64,000 nt of DNA from Cycas panzhihuaensis (GCA_023213395.1 CM041465.1:46755741-46819740), one strand, 5' to 3'; positions 34,130 through 46,699 are shown, numbered from the stretch's first letter. The notes: a model not told the origin generated them from the letters alone. Program-made: numbers and translations.

Positions 34130-36377
34130 CATCCCTAGAGTGATGATCTCTACTCCTTATATGTCATATGTATGCTATGACCTCTACTAAATTGTTCTCT
34201 ACCTTTGATAGTCTTATGTCCATATCACTAAATGTTTTACCTCTAAAAAAACTATGGAATTTATGACATCCAAGTCTACTTCTTGTACTCAAAAGTGATG
34301 AGTTTTTCAATCCTAGAATGAATATCCAACATTAAACTCACTAGCTATTAAGTAAGATTATCAATCTCCTCTAGTGTCTAGTTTGGTTAACCCTGGTGGA
34401 ACACCCCCTTGCTTGTAAATGCTTTTGTTGAATTATTAGATCAAGCTAATAATAAGGAATGCCTAGCTAATAAAATTAGGCTTAAGATGTAGTAGCTAGT
34501 TGAAACAATTACTAATACACTAAAAAAATAAGAGAAAGTGAATCCCTAAAAAATGATAGCTAACAAAAGATAACTATAAGAAATGAATGAAAGAATAAAT
34601 AAAAGTAATAAGGGAAAATACACTAAATGGCTAAGAATGAATTAGGCTTTAAAACTGAGGTATATATAACTTTAAAATGAAATCAAGGAGGTAAATTAAC
34701 TTGAAAATAAAGGGTAATAATAAGAGCCTTAAATAAGTATGTGAGGAAAAGAGATGATAGAGTCTAAAAATGAAAAACTAAAGGGTGAAACAGATAAGAA
34801 AAGCTAGAAATAGTAAAGAAAACTGGGGGTAAAAAAAAGGATATGACCTAACAAGTGTTTGATGGAGTAATTAACAAAGAGACGACTTGAGTAAGTAAAG
34901 TAGTAAAGAAAATAAAAAATTTGGATTGAAATACCATGAAGTATAGAAAAGAATTAAATCATATTGCCACCCCCTCCCTTTTAATTTAAAATATGGAATA
35001 TTCTTTTCTGTATAAGAGTATCCAAAGTTTTATTTTTTTCTATTTTAATTTAGAATTTAAGATAAACCATACTTACAATTTGATCTTTATAGTGGCATGC
35101 ATTTATTTCTTCTCCTTGTAATGATTTTTGGGATTATTACATGATTATATGAATCCTTAGGAGGGAATACACTAAATTTTCCTTACTTAGAGAGCCAATG
35201 GGTCCTATAAGAAATGCTTAAGAGTTCCCAAGCCTTGAATTTATTATGGGTGATGTTAACAAATTTATTTAGCATGGGGTGTAATTAACATTCATATATA
35301 TCATCATGCTCCACTATAGGAGCTTACAAAGATTTCTTACAATTGTCAAATAAAAGGAGAAGCATTTAATGATCTCTTCATGGTACAATGAAACTCCATG
35401 AGTCTAAAAATCCCCATATTATAGAATCAAAGGAATGAGAAGGCACCCAACACAACTTATCTTTTCCATGGAGAACAATGGACATGCAATACTATTTTAA
35501 TGCCACTTGTGATGATCCTAAGTAGAGAAGTTAGATCAAATGCTATTAAGAAATTCTAATAAACAAATAAATGAGAGTTATAAAGGGAGGATTGCTTGTG
35601 CAGTTGTTGAAACTCAACAATTAAGTCTAAAATTAAACCAATGATTTCCTACTTTAGGAACTCATCTATAAATACTATTTCATCCAATATTTTCCCATGT
35701 TGACAAAATTCAAGGTAGTGAGCTCACAATAATCCTTATTTATTATAGTGAGCATAATGTATTAGTAGTTTGTTCCCTTGAAATCATTTGAATAAACTAT
35801 CATCACATCATTTTCTAGTTGTATTGTACACTTGCATATTTCCATCAATTGAAGCTCTTTAAAGTTTTTTTTGAATGTTGAAGGAATAGTTCAAGGAACT
35901 ATGGTTGTAGATCCTACAACAATTATATATTTTATTTACTAATATTGCTATGGTAATACAAGCACTAAGGTCTTTTATTCTAGAAATTCATTTCTTGCAT
36001 GACCTTTAACATTGTAATAAGTGTACTATATGCCTATTTTAGTTGCTATGTTTCTTACTAATTTTGTTATAACAAGGTAAAATTCTTCCTTGAATTCTTG
36101 CTTCATGTTGTTAATCATAGATTTTATTAGTTAATATATGTTGACTATGTGGGCTTATTAATGCCTTCCTCCATAAAGGCCATTCCTACCTCAATATATA
36201 TTTATTGGAAAAATGCCTTTTTATATGTGTTTAGTATAAATCCTAATTCTTCTTATTGGTATTGATTATATCAAGCTTATAACTATGTTAGAATCTAGGA
36301 TCTTATTCATCTATAAATGTGTTGATGTTCTAATATAGGACAGATGTATCAATTTATAGTCAAGCATAATCCATATC

Positions 36378-36427
36378 CTATTAGATGGAACTATCTTAGC
36401 AACTATCTATTAGATGGAACTATCTTA
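36378..36427. repeat. Short tandem duplication, 29-bp period
   Basis: CTATTAGATGGAACTATCTT occurs at 36378 and again at 36407, with the linker GCAACTAT between the copies. Confidence 0.85.
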
Positions 36428-38461
36428 ATTTTCATCTATCGTAATCACATCTTTATATTGGTCAATAAACCATGAATGAACTAGTGCATTTTGGCCCCTT
36501 TTATAAGTAGTATTTCTAACTTTGTAACTAACAATTGAACATGAGCATCATAGTCCTTGACAAAATCACCTCTTTACTACTTGTATTACTCAATTGGTTA
36601 TGCATGGTGATTTTTATTTAGACATCTTTATAACTTTTATTGAATTCTTCTTGAACTTAATGCATGTCTTCTATGTTCTAGCTCTCCTAGATATTCCAAG
36701 TTGAGGGCATCTCATACATGGTTGTCACAAGCCTAACTTTAATCATATATGGATTTGTGTATTTATATCCATCTAAATCAATTTATGCTTAAATATATTT
36801 TACTATATATTACCTTGCCCATTGAAATTTAAGATAGATAAGATATAATCTAAAGAAGTTGAAGGTATAAGACCCATAAATAGATGAAATAAAGCTACTA
36901 ACTCTTGTAGGTATTAATTACCAATTCAAGACACATTAATTGCTTAGGTCTTAGAGTTTAATCCACAATGACTTCAAACCTAATGGTTGAGTACTAAGAA
37001 GCATAAAATTTTTCAATAGTTAATGGTTCCTTCTACTATTGAGATTATTTATGGAATTTTGGTTGACCACTCATTCTTGGCATTCATATTATCCTCTCAT
37101 TACTCTTTCTACTTAAGTCTCAAATAACTAAATTTGTGGCAACTAGTCATGAACTAATCTATATAAAAGAGATCATCATCGATGTCACCATAATCTATTA
37201 TGAAATCAAACTACAAATGTTTCATATCAACTTGGACATTGTTGCCTTACAACTATGAAATTATTTTAAGAAATTATAGTATCTAGCCATTAGTTTATAA
37301 TAATGCCTTTAGTTGAATCATGCCATTAGTTATAATAGATATTCACCCAAATCAATCACCCAATCATAATAATGGTTTAAATAAGGAAACATAATCAAAG
37401 TTTATGGTGTCCACAAGTAGGTTGGTTAGTTGTTTAACCATTTTGCCTTATGATTCTAATAATACAACATAATTGATGTACCATTATCCATATAGTCCAC
37501 AAATAATAATACATGGTGTGATATTCATCTATTGTTAAAAAATCATATAATATTCATTAAATAAAAAATCAAATATAACATCACATATGCACATAACCTT
37601 TTAACTATTAATTAATTACATATTTACTTCCCTTAAGGAAAGATAACTAGCTTAATTAGATAACTAGTTAAATTACCTACCTTGCCTATTATATTTATCC
37701 ATTGGTTGCCAAACTATGTTTTACCACCAAGGCCCTAGAAAAACCAACATATATACTACCAATGGGTCTTGTAACCAAAACATGACAAAACTTTTATCAA
37801 TAAGAAGATTGAAAATTTAACATTATATAAATATCAATTTTTTATTATCATGTCATCCTAGGTTATACATTTAACTTTAGTTATAGGATTAATGATTTCA
37901 AAGAGACATTCCATTTAAAATAATTTCCTTCTTTTATAAATATTAGCATATGTAAATTTTATTATATTTTGTAAATGATGATATTTTCTTAAGGCCTTAT
38001 CCATACACATTCTACTTATATATTTATTTCATCATAACCAACTTTCACTTATTTAACTTCTTATGCTCCTTAAATGCCCAAGAAATGTGGTTCTTTGGAT
38101 TAACCATTATCAATAAATGTGATTGTTATTACATATTATTGATGATCATATAGAGAGACATCCTTTTTTTTAATAGGATTAAAATTTATCTCTTCTTTAG
38201 TATTGATATATTTATGATTTAATACCCTTCTACAGGTGGTATGCTTTCCTATAATCACATCTTGTTTAAGAGCCTCTATAATGAGCCTAAATATTAAAGG
38301 AAGTGGATTTTTATTAAATTAAAAATTTTAATATAGCTCAAAAAATTAATTAGTATAAATGTGTAGAATCCTTTTATAAAACCTTATTATTATTTATTAC
38401 AATGGATTAATTCTAATTTCTTGGTGCTTTAGACCTATTATCTTATTTTCTATTATGATTT

Positions 38462-38706
38462 TATTATAGACCTTCTCCATAACTTGAAGGAATAGTTCGG
38501 TTTGATGAATACACAAGAGTGCTAGAAAGATTTAATAATCAAAATAGACCAATTGATTTAAATTGAATAATCTTGTGATGTCCAATGATACAATAGAGAA
38601 AGTATTTATATATATAGATCAGGCCATCTCATAAAGGGTTATAACTATTTAAGGGTATCTATCCGTTAATAATTTAATTAATTATCTTTTAAGAAGGTTC
38701 GTAACA
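38462..38706 (-). repeat. 3' LTR of Gypsy-1
   Basis: From about CTCCATAACTTGAAGGAATA (38475) to GTTCGTAACA (38706) it matches 58709-58945 throughout. Adjacent ATTCCTCCTTCTTAAG (38707 on) is a PPT on the minus strand, which makes this the 3' LTR. The exact left end is unclear: the expected TG is not obvious. GATTT occurs at 38457-38461 and directly after the right LTR (58946-58950), a possible target duplication. Confidence 0.75.
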
Positions 38707-39475
38707 ATTCCTCCTTCTTAAGATGTTTCACCCATAAAACATAGTTGAATGATTGTAACTCTTAAAATGGACATTGTGAGTTGTTGAATTAATGCTCATA
38801 ACGATATTATTCAGATGTAGTAGAATTTAATCAAAGATGATTCCACTTGAAGACCTCGGTAAGGTTTTTTATATGTTTAGGACATCTTGCATGTTTCAAC
38901 TTTTATAGATGTTGATTTATTTTTTGTTTGTAACATGAAAAATTAAGCTTTTGTACCTTGAAGACACTTCCTAGTTTCTTCATCTATATACTACATGATA
39001 TTACTTTGATTTTTTTCTTAAAAGTGTGATGATTCTCTTTTCCTTCTTAAATCATATGAATTTCTTGTCTAGATTCATTTTGGAATTTCTGAGTGTACTA
39101 AGCCATTAAATGCCCAACATAATTTCTACACCTCCAACATTAATAATATAAAATTCTTCTATAATACTAATATTACTTACCATAAGATTAAGGTTTCTCA
39201 TCATGCCTTGGCCTAATATCACCTGTCTTCCTTCAATACTTACTTGGAAGTATGGAGTCCTTAACAAAAATAATCTCAATTATTGAGTACAATTATTATC
39301 AATAAAATTATGAGTACTACCTAAATCTACCAAGATTGTAACACCTTGATTTTTTATAGATCTTTGTAGTTTTAATGTATTTGGTTGAGAGGAACTGCTT
39401 ATAGATGAAAAAGGTATTCTTATGTTGTTGACTTCGAGATTACGGTAACTTCTATGATGTTCATAGTTATGATAT
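38707..39475 (-). pseudogene. Gypsy-1 protease and C-terminal remnant
   Basis: Reading leftwards from 39475: SIKNQGVTILVDLGSTHNFI, the gypsy protease motif in which DSGST has become DLGST, then VSIEGRQVILGQGMMRN-like and FYIINVGGVEIMLGI, the typical end of the domain followed by W-L. After about 38930 no RT, RNase H or integrase follows before the LTR at 38706; the remaining 220 bp contain only stop-rich sequence. Contrast with the D-S-G-A-S-HMT proteases of the copia elements shows it is Ty3/gypsy. Confidence 0.82.
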
Positions 39476-39921
39476 TGTGAGAATAGGCACATTCATAACA
39501 TCATAGGATTAAATTAAGCATAAAATCACAGGAAAATAATTAAAGTTACACATGTACACAGGTTGACAGGTGGAAAACCCCTTATGGGGAAGAAAAACCA
39601 CCTCCTAAAGTTCTAATTTTATTAAGAATAACTATAAACAGAAAACCAAGTAGATAAACCACCTAACACCTAAACCAGCCTTTGAAAAGGCATACATACA
39701 ACCCTCCTAGATTCATGGAACTATCTCCTTGAATTTAGGAGATGAATTTATGCAATAAAAAGTTTGTTGAAATGCAGTTCTACATTTCAACCACCTTTCA
39801 CATAAGTTAATTAATAAACATTAAAGTTTAAACATTAGGATAACTTAAATATACATTTAGACATGTGACTTAAATATGAACTTTTAGAAAAGAACATAAA
39901 GATTACATTAACATTCTAACA
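39476..39921 (-). repeat. 3' LTR of Copia-5
   Basis: Runs TGTGAGAATAGGCAC to ATTCTAACA, 446 bp, followed by TCCCCCTTTAAT (39922-39933), the PPT read from the other strand. Same family as 4149-4593. Confidence 0.95.
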
Positions 39922-39935
39922 TCCCCCTTTAATGT

Positions 39936-41470
39936 AAACTTTTGTGCTGTAGAAAAAGAAGGTCTCCATCACAGTGATCCCCCTTTGATGGAGACTTCTT
40001 TGATCTGCAATAGATCTCTGAGATTTAGAAACTTTGCTTCAGTTAAAGACTTCATAAGAATGTCAGTAATCTGTAGATCTGTTGGACAATAAGATAAAGA
40101 AACAAGCTTATTAGTAACTAAATTACGAATAAAATGCTGATGTAATTCAATATGCTTAGTCCTAGAATATGAAACTAGATTTGCAACTATAGTAATTGCA
40201 CCTTGATTATTAACTTTAATTTCAATGGAAGAATTTAGAGACAGACCAATTTCATTTAGTAAAGATTTGAGCCAAAGTGTTTCTTTACCAGCTTTAACAA
40301 GTGCATGATATTTCGCTTCAGTTGTGGATAAAGCAAGTGCCTACATTTTCTTACTAGACCAAGTAATAGGTGAGGAATCTATAAAAAATACATAACTTGA
40401 AGTAGATTTGCGATCAGTTATATCACCTGCCCAATCAGTATCAATATATCTAGTTAACGTTAGACGTTTATTACAAAAATTATAAGTTAAACCATAAAAC
40501 ACAATATGCTTTAGATATCGTAAGATACGTTTGGCTGCTTTCTAATGAGATTTGTATGGCTGTTGCATATAACAGGAACATAAAGTGACAACATAAGAAA
40601 TGTCAGGGTGGGTGTGAGTTAGATAGATAAGACTACCAATTAGTTTTCTATATAGTGTAGGATCACATAAAGGTGATGAACAACCAGTAGATAGCTTAAC
40701 TCCTGATTGTAATGGATTAGATATGAGTTTAGCATTTTCCATATTAAACGACTGAATTAAATCTAGAATATACTTAGGTTGAGATATTATTATATTTGAA
40801 TGATTTTGATTAACTTGTAAACCAAGAAAGTAATGTAATATACCTAAGTCAGTCATTTTGAATTTGTTCATTAAAGTAGATTTTAAATGATGAATATTAT
40901 GAGTTGATGTTCCAGTAATGATAATGTTATCAACATAGAGGATTATAATAGTAAGATTTTTATTTTCATATTTAAAATAAAGATTTGAATCACTAATACA
41001 TCTAGTGTATCCAATATGAATTAAATAATCATTGACTTTGGTATACCAAGGTTGAGGAGCTTGTTTTAAACCATAAATGGATTTTTTAAGTTTACAAACT
41101 AAATTAGGATTTTCAATAAATCCAGGTGGCTGAGACATATAGATCTCTTCTTTGAGATCACCATTTAAGAAAGCACTCTTAACATCCATTTGGTGGATTT
41201 TCCAACCAAACTTGGCTGCAAGAGCAATAATTATTTTGATTGTGTTCATCTTTGCAACAGGGGTAAAGGTTTCATTACAATTGATGCCATCTATTTGCGA
41301 AAATCCTTTTGTAATAGGGCAAGCTTTATATTTTTCAATTGCGCCTACTGAGTTATATTTTGTCCTATAAACCCATTTACAGTCGACAATATTTTTCCTA
41401 GGTGGGACAGAAATAAGATCCCAGGTTGAATTTTTAATTAATGCATCAAATTCAGTCTGCATAGTATCCT
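39936..41470 (-). pseudogene. Copia-5 reverse transcriptase and RNase H
   Basis: A 306-codon frame at 40542-41462 carries most of RT: MQTEFDALIKNSTWDLISVP, then KACPITKGFSQIDGINCNET, VKSAFLNGDLKEEIYMSQPP and KSIYGLKQAPQPWY. The catalytic box reads YVDN (40926-40937) instead of YVDD, which would abolish or strongly reduce activity. RNase H follows to about 40000, with DILMKSLTEAKFLNLRDLLQ-like sequence at its end. The long open frame with few stops suggests a younger copy than Copia-2 or Copia-4. Confidence 0.93.
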
Positions 41471-42900
41471 GTCATACAAGATTATTGCTAGCTTGTTTAA
41501 ATATTTTAGGATCATTGTTATCCATTATTTTTACCATTAAGGTAAAATTAGTATGTAGTTTTTATGCACGTGTGCATCTGATATCGGTAGGATTACCTAC
41601 ATCAGATCTAGCATCAGCAATCATTTTTATTACCTAAACAGGTTACTTGTAAGTAACTATATCTGAAGATATAGGTTGATTTGATGAACTAGCCTGAAGG
41701 GGAGGATCTATTTCAGTGGGTTTGGATAGAGTCTAATTTTGGACTTGAGTTGATAAGGATTCTATAACCTTTGGATCAACTTGTTTTTTAGAAGGGTCAA
41801 TTGAATAGGTATTGGTTAACAAACTTTCAACAGGAAGTTCTACATAAGTAGATGTTGAAGAAGATCCTTCTCTATCAAATATTACGTCACGCAAAATGGA
41901 AATTTGATGCGTGACTGGATCCAAGAGTTTATAAGCTTTACTACCTTCGTTGTATCCAACGAAGGTGTATTTTTGACTTTTTGGATCTAATTTTTTACAT
42001 TTTTTATAAGGGATATGTCCCCATGCAATACTGCTAAAGATTCGTAAATGATTAACAGATGGTTTTCTTCCAGACTATTTTTATTTTAGAGTAATGTTCT
42101 GTAGACATTTACTAGGTAAACAATTTAATAAATAGTTAGAGTAATTAATTACTTCTGCCTATAATTTTAAATCTAGATTCTTTGTATGTAACATGCAATG
42201 AGTCATTTCAACAAGAGTATAGTTTTTACATTCAGCAACACCGGTTTGTTGAGGTGTGTATGCAATGGAATGTTGGAACTGAATTCTATATGATTTACAG
42301 AAAGAAGTAAATTTTCCACTTAAATATTCCTTAGCATTATCAGATCAAAATATTTTAATTTTTGAATTTGATTGATTTTCAACTAACGTTTTATATTCAA
42401 CAAAAATATCAAACACTTGACTACGTGTTTTGAGCATGTAAACCCAATATTTTCTTGAATAATCATCTATAAATGTAACAAAATAACGAGAACTTGAGTA
42501 TGATGTTACATGAAAGGGTCCACATATGTCAAAGTGGACAAGTTCAAATGGAGTAGTTGCTCTGAATTAAGTTTTATGTGGAAATGGATCCATGTGTTAT
42601 TTACTTATCACACAGTCTTCACAAACACCATAAATAGTGTTTAAGGGTGGTAGACCATGAACCATTTCATGTTTCTTTAAATATTATAGTTTGCCATAAC
42701 TTGTATGGCTAAATCTTGCATGCCAAAGTTTGCTGACTGAGTCAAATTTGGTAATAAAGACACTAAAAGATTTTGTTTTGTTATTTTAAAGACTTGTTAA
42801 ACTAAAGAGACTTGTGTTATGATCAACAGGTCCTAAAGCAATGCATCTGAATTTGTTTAATAGCTCCTCAATAATAAATTTATTTTTCTAAAATTTGACG
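41471..42900 (-). pseudogene. Copia-5 integrase
   Basis: Zinc-binding part: LWHARFSHTSYGKL and CEDCVISK near 42600-42740. Core: VHFDICGPFH, then SDNAKEYL and AYTPQQTGVAECKN, so the D, D and E positions are all present. The C-terminal part contains FVGYNEGSKAYKLLDPVTHQ and DVIFDREGSS (about 41870-41990). Roughly six stops interrupt the frame. The segment 41471-41730 is the variable linker to RT. Confidence 0.9.
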
Positions 42901-44221
42901 GCAAGGTCTTTCTAGTAGATTTGATAGACATAGAGTAGGTTTGGTAATAAACCAGGTACGTAAAAAATGTCCTTAATTAAACTATATTTTAAGATAACAT
43001 CACCTGATCCTTTGACTTTAAGTTGATTACCACTTCCAAAAGAAATCTCTTCTTTAAAGTTCGTATCAGATTGATAAGTGGTTAAATGTTTCTGGTGTCT
43101 AGTCATGTGATGAGATGCACCAGAGTCAAGGATCCACTGTGCTGGTTGATTTGAAGGGGCAACAAATGTAGAAGTTGTTGTTGCTAAAGAGAGATTATGA
43201 GATTGACGATTTTGAGGTCGTGATTGAGAATGGGATTGAAAATAAGATTGAGAATGGGATTGAGGTCGATTTTTCAATCCCTTGGGAGCTTTCTATGCTT
43301 CCGAAGCTATTCTACTTCTATAGACATCAATAGTATGGCCTCTTTTATGACAATATGCACAACTAATGTTCTGAGAAGAAGTTGTATTATTCTTATTAGG
43401 AAAGAATTGATTAGAAGTATTTTGGTGTTTAGTTGGACTAGAATATTTAATATTATTTTATGAATTGGATGGTGAACCTTTATGAGGTTTTTAAAATTTT
43501 TGATTATTATGGAAATTATTCTGTTATTTATTTTTAAATTGTGGCTTAGTTTTGGAAAACAAAACCTATGAAGGATCTTTTAATGCGCCTATTTGAATTA
43601 ACATTGTCTGATCTTCAATTAGCTAGTTTGTCAACTGATTAAATGTTATATGTGGGTTGCCAGCTTGTTGTCTGGTAGTTTTGTAGAGATTAAAGTGTTT
43701 TGGTAGTTTGTTTACTGCAAGACGTACGAGTGTGTCATCGTCTCTAGCATGTGTGATTATTTTCTTAGTATCACCTTCTTTAGTTTTAGATTTGATGTAG
43801 TTTCCTAGATCTCTATTAATTAATTAAATTTTAGTTAAAAAATCCTCAACATTAGAAAAATTGTCAAAAGTAAGATTATACAATTGTTGTTCTAGGACAA
43901 CCACTTGATGTGTATCTACCTTGTCATATTTTCTTGTAAGGTTTTCCAGACAGTGGCCAAGTCATCTGTTTTAGAAAACTACCGACTGATTTTTGGTGAG
44001 AGTGAGTTTAATATGGTGCCTAAGGCTGCATCTGAGTTCATCAGATATACCGTATAACTCTCTATATCATCTTCTTTTGGTTTTTAAAATTCACCTGTCA
44101 CATATCTCCATATCTTTTTCTGTTTGAGCTGATGGGATATGAGATTCCTTCAATCGATATAGTTTGAGCTAGTTAATACAGGAATTGGAACACAGGTGAT
44201 TATCCCTGGCATTAATGCCAT
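42901..44221 (-). pseudogene. Copia-5 gag, zinc knuckle and protease
   Basis: Gag starts at 44221 with MALMPGIITCVPIPVLTSSN, the usual copia Gag opening, and continues through LISHQLKQKKIWRYVTGEF and SDAALGTILNSLSP with several stops. The zinc knuckle (about 43330-43375) reads CAYCHKRGHTIDVY, so the last Cys is Tyr. The protease frame at 42912-43277 starts with a Ser/Gln/His-rich stretch and contains QWILDSGASHHMTRHQKHLT, with the catalytic DSGA intact. Confidence 0.9.
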
Positions 44222-45624
44222 ATTGAGAGTTATGAGATTTGATTAAAAATTAAAATATGAAGGTGATTTAAAAGAATAATCACTTACTAATAGTACTAAT
44301 CATTAGATTAATTTAACAGGCATAAATTTAAAAATTGAAAAAGAAAGCATTGCAATATACAATACTTGCTTTTCCCTTAAACAAATAATGACATATTTTT
44401 AAATAAATATCCTCCTTAAGAAATAGTCCCTTTTGATAAACAATCCTTTTTGATAAATAGTCCCCCTTTGATAAACAAATTAGCTGTCCTTACTAAAAAA
44501 AAAAGAACAAATGAAAAGTCCCCCTTAAAAAATAAATGTTAGCTAAAAAAAAAAATTATTTATATCCATAAATTGAACTTAAAAAAAAATGTGTGAAATA
44601 AAAATCCCTTCAAGCTCAATAATTTTAATATAAAAGGAGAGCTCAAAAATTAATAATCACCACTTTTTTTTTATTTCTAGTGGTTGCTAAATTCCTATAG
44701 GGTTAACCCCAAATTTTGCTAGTGGTTGTGGATAGACTTTATTCCTAAATCTTGTGGATAAACTTCTATTTGTTTATGAAAAAACATAGAAGTCCTCTTA
44801 CCATCTTTACCTTTATTTGTGAGTAGGTCTTACAAGCACATTTGGACTAATACATTTAGAGATATATCAAACAACTAGAATAGTCAATATAGATACCTTT
44901 ATATTTAAATTTACTTTTCGTATTAATTAAAGAGTTGTATTCCTTTCCTTTTTAGTTGTTTCATATTCCATTAATCACATGAGTTAGCTATGTATATTTA
45001 TTAGGCATGAGACAATTTTTGTTTAGCTATGATTATTGCTTTTGGTATATTGATTGGTATCTTTTATAATGGATCCATAAATAAATATTAGCTAAATTAT
45101 AAGTATGATTAAGGAGGGTTTAATAAGGGGGGATTAAAATAAAATAGAAATGTAATAAGGGAGGAGGGGGCTTATGTTTTATTTAAATCAAAATTTGCTA
45201 AAGGAGGGGAGGTATAATTTTCTATTTAAATCAAAGTATGATAAAAGCGAGGGGGGGGGGGGTTATGTTTTATTTAAATCAAAATTAAAAAGGAAAAATA
45301 AAAAAAACTAAACCTAAATGGGTGGACAGACTCGATAGATTTATTAGTTTAAAAAACACAAAATTAAATTTAAAAATGGATTGGGGTCCAAGGGGGGTAA
45401 GGGCGTAAGAAACCCTACTTGGTATTTTTCATAGCGGCGGTGTTCTTCCCATCTTTCTCTGGTTGTAGGGTGATGCGGGCGAAGACATTCTAGAGAACGG
45501 GAAATGAAGGGTGTCATCCAGTCTTTGTCATTCCTCTTCTTGCTCCTCGTTTGGTCATTCCTCTTCTTGCAGGTCAAAATTGATGATGAAGATCTATGAT
45601 TGTTGTGTGTCTTCTTGTAGGTCT
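44222..45624 (-). other. Copia-5 leader, noncoding part with G-run repeats
   Basis: AT-rich with several CCCCCTTT-like blocks (44400-44540). At 45161-45290 a unit of about 40-50 bp built on TATGTTTTATTTAAATCAAA followed by a G-rich run occurs about three times; one G-run reaches 13 bases (45250-45262). The part 45344-45624 has a different, GC-richer composition, contains AAACCCTA near 45410 and two TTCTTGCAG/TTCTTGTAG stretches that resemble splice acceptors, so the host-derived segment may begin here. Confidence 0.55.
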
Positions 45625-46681
45625 GGATAGAAGGAGCAACCATCCTTCTTATAACGGCAATGGCTTTCCAAGTCCACCTCTCTACCAAAATCGTGGTTTG
45701 CTCATGGTTAGCACCTTGGTCTATACTTGATTGATGCCTGAATCATAATCTGGGTGTTCTTTTAAAGTTAAAGGTCAGCAGACAAAAGTCACTGCACTAG
45801 GACTTGATAATGTAGAAGATGCCATCCTTCCAATAGCAAGACTAGAAACTCCAGATGATGAAATGCACAAGAAAAAGCCAAGAAAGAAGCACAAAGCAAT
45901 TTCTAATCTCGAGGAAACAACAAATGGTGTTGATGTTGATCATATGAGAATAGATGGATTAGAACAAGCGGATGCTAAGGAACATCCGATAGTGGTGGAG
46001 GATGATATTCATGAGCCAACAATGGAGGAAAAACTCATGGATTTGGGGATTCTAGAGGAAGAGAAAGATTGTGACGTTAGTGGCCGAAAATTACCTTTTA
46101 GCTTAATACCACCTAATGCAGATTCTCTGATTGTTTTACTGACACAGGCATTACACAATGATGACAATCTATTATTAGAGCAGTGCCTGTCCATCTCAAA
46201 TAAAAAGGTGATGATAAACTCAATTTCTTCTCTTAGTCCCACCGATGCTCTTGAATTTCTTAAAATTTTGGTGTCCAAGATAAGATCAAGGCCAATTAGA
46301 GCACAATACATTAGTCCGTGGATAAGAGCATTACTTCTACAACATGCTAGTTATATAATGTTAAAAGCTTCTTCCCTCACTATACTCAATGCCTTATACC
46401 AGATGATAGAGTCTAAAGTTTCAATCTTTTGACCTAGCCTTCAACTATCTGGGCGTTTAGACCTAATCATAGCCCAAATTTCAACAAAGGAAGGGGATGG
46501 AGCTTCTACATTTGAGCCAACTATGGTGTATGAGGAAGGAAGTGAAGATGAAGAGAAACTAGTGGACGCGATGGAGGACACAGGGGGGAATGAAAGTGAG
46601 GATGATAGTCCAGAAGATGAAGTAATGAATGATAAACTTGATGAGAATGGGGGCCTTAATTTAGGAAGTGAAAGTGATTAA
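45625..46681 (+). pseudogene. WDR43/UTP5-like 3' gene fragment (Utp12 domain), captured
   Basis: On the + strand the sequence encodes the C-terminal part of a WDR43/UTP5-type protein, a nucleolar SSU-processome subunit needed for 18S rRNA maturation. The main frame runs from about 45755 to 46681: TKVTALGLDNVEDAILPIAR, a Lys-rich stretch (HKKKPRKKHK), EPTMEEKLMDLGI, then the Utp12 domain with LLTQALHNDDNLLLEQCLS, LSPTDALEFLKILVSKI and YISPWIRALLLQHASYIM, and an acidic tail ending at a natural-looking TAA (46679-46681). One in-frame TGA (46430-46432) breaks the Utp12 domain. Before 45755 homology seems to continue in other frames (GVLL, KIVV, GFPSPPLY) to about 45625. No intron is evident across the 930-bp main frame. 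It is antisense to the element and ends six bases from the PBS. The N-terminal WD40 part is absent. Not functional as such. Confidence 0.85.
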
Positions 46682-46687
46682 AATGGT

Positions 46688-46699
46688 GCTCTGATACCA
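46688..46699 (-). other. Primer-binding site of Copia-5
   Basis: GCTCTGATACCA, exact complement of TGGTATCAGAGC (initiator tRNA-Met), directly adjacent to the LTR at 46700. Confidence 0.95.

Larger units (their letters stand above)
33092..38461. other. AT-rich DNA, possibly a decayed element interior
   Basis: By position the first part may be the interior of the element whose LTR ends at 33079, but I recognise no gag or pol motif. Two short tandem duplications are annotated separately (34036-34129 and 36378-36427). No other structure was seen. Confidence 0.5.

Noticed and set aside
32388-38706. One element with LTRs at 32388-33079 and 38462-38706
   Set aside because: The two segments are unrelated in sequence and point in opposite orientations (PBS right of the first, PPT right of the second).
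45344-45688. 114-codon minus-strand frame in the Copia-5 leader
   Set aside because: Opposite to the WDR43-like homology and without recognisable domain; best explained as the shadow of host-derived sequence.
46009-46311. 100-codon minus-strand frame inside the WDR43-like fragment
   Set aside because: Shadow of the Utp12-coding strand.
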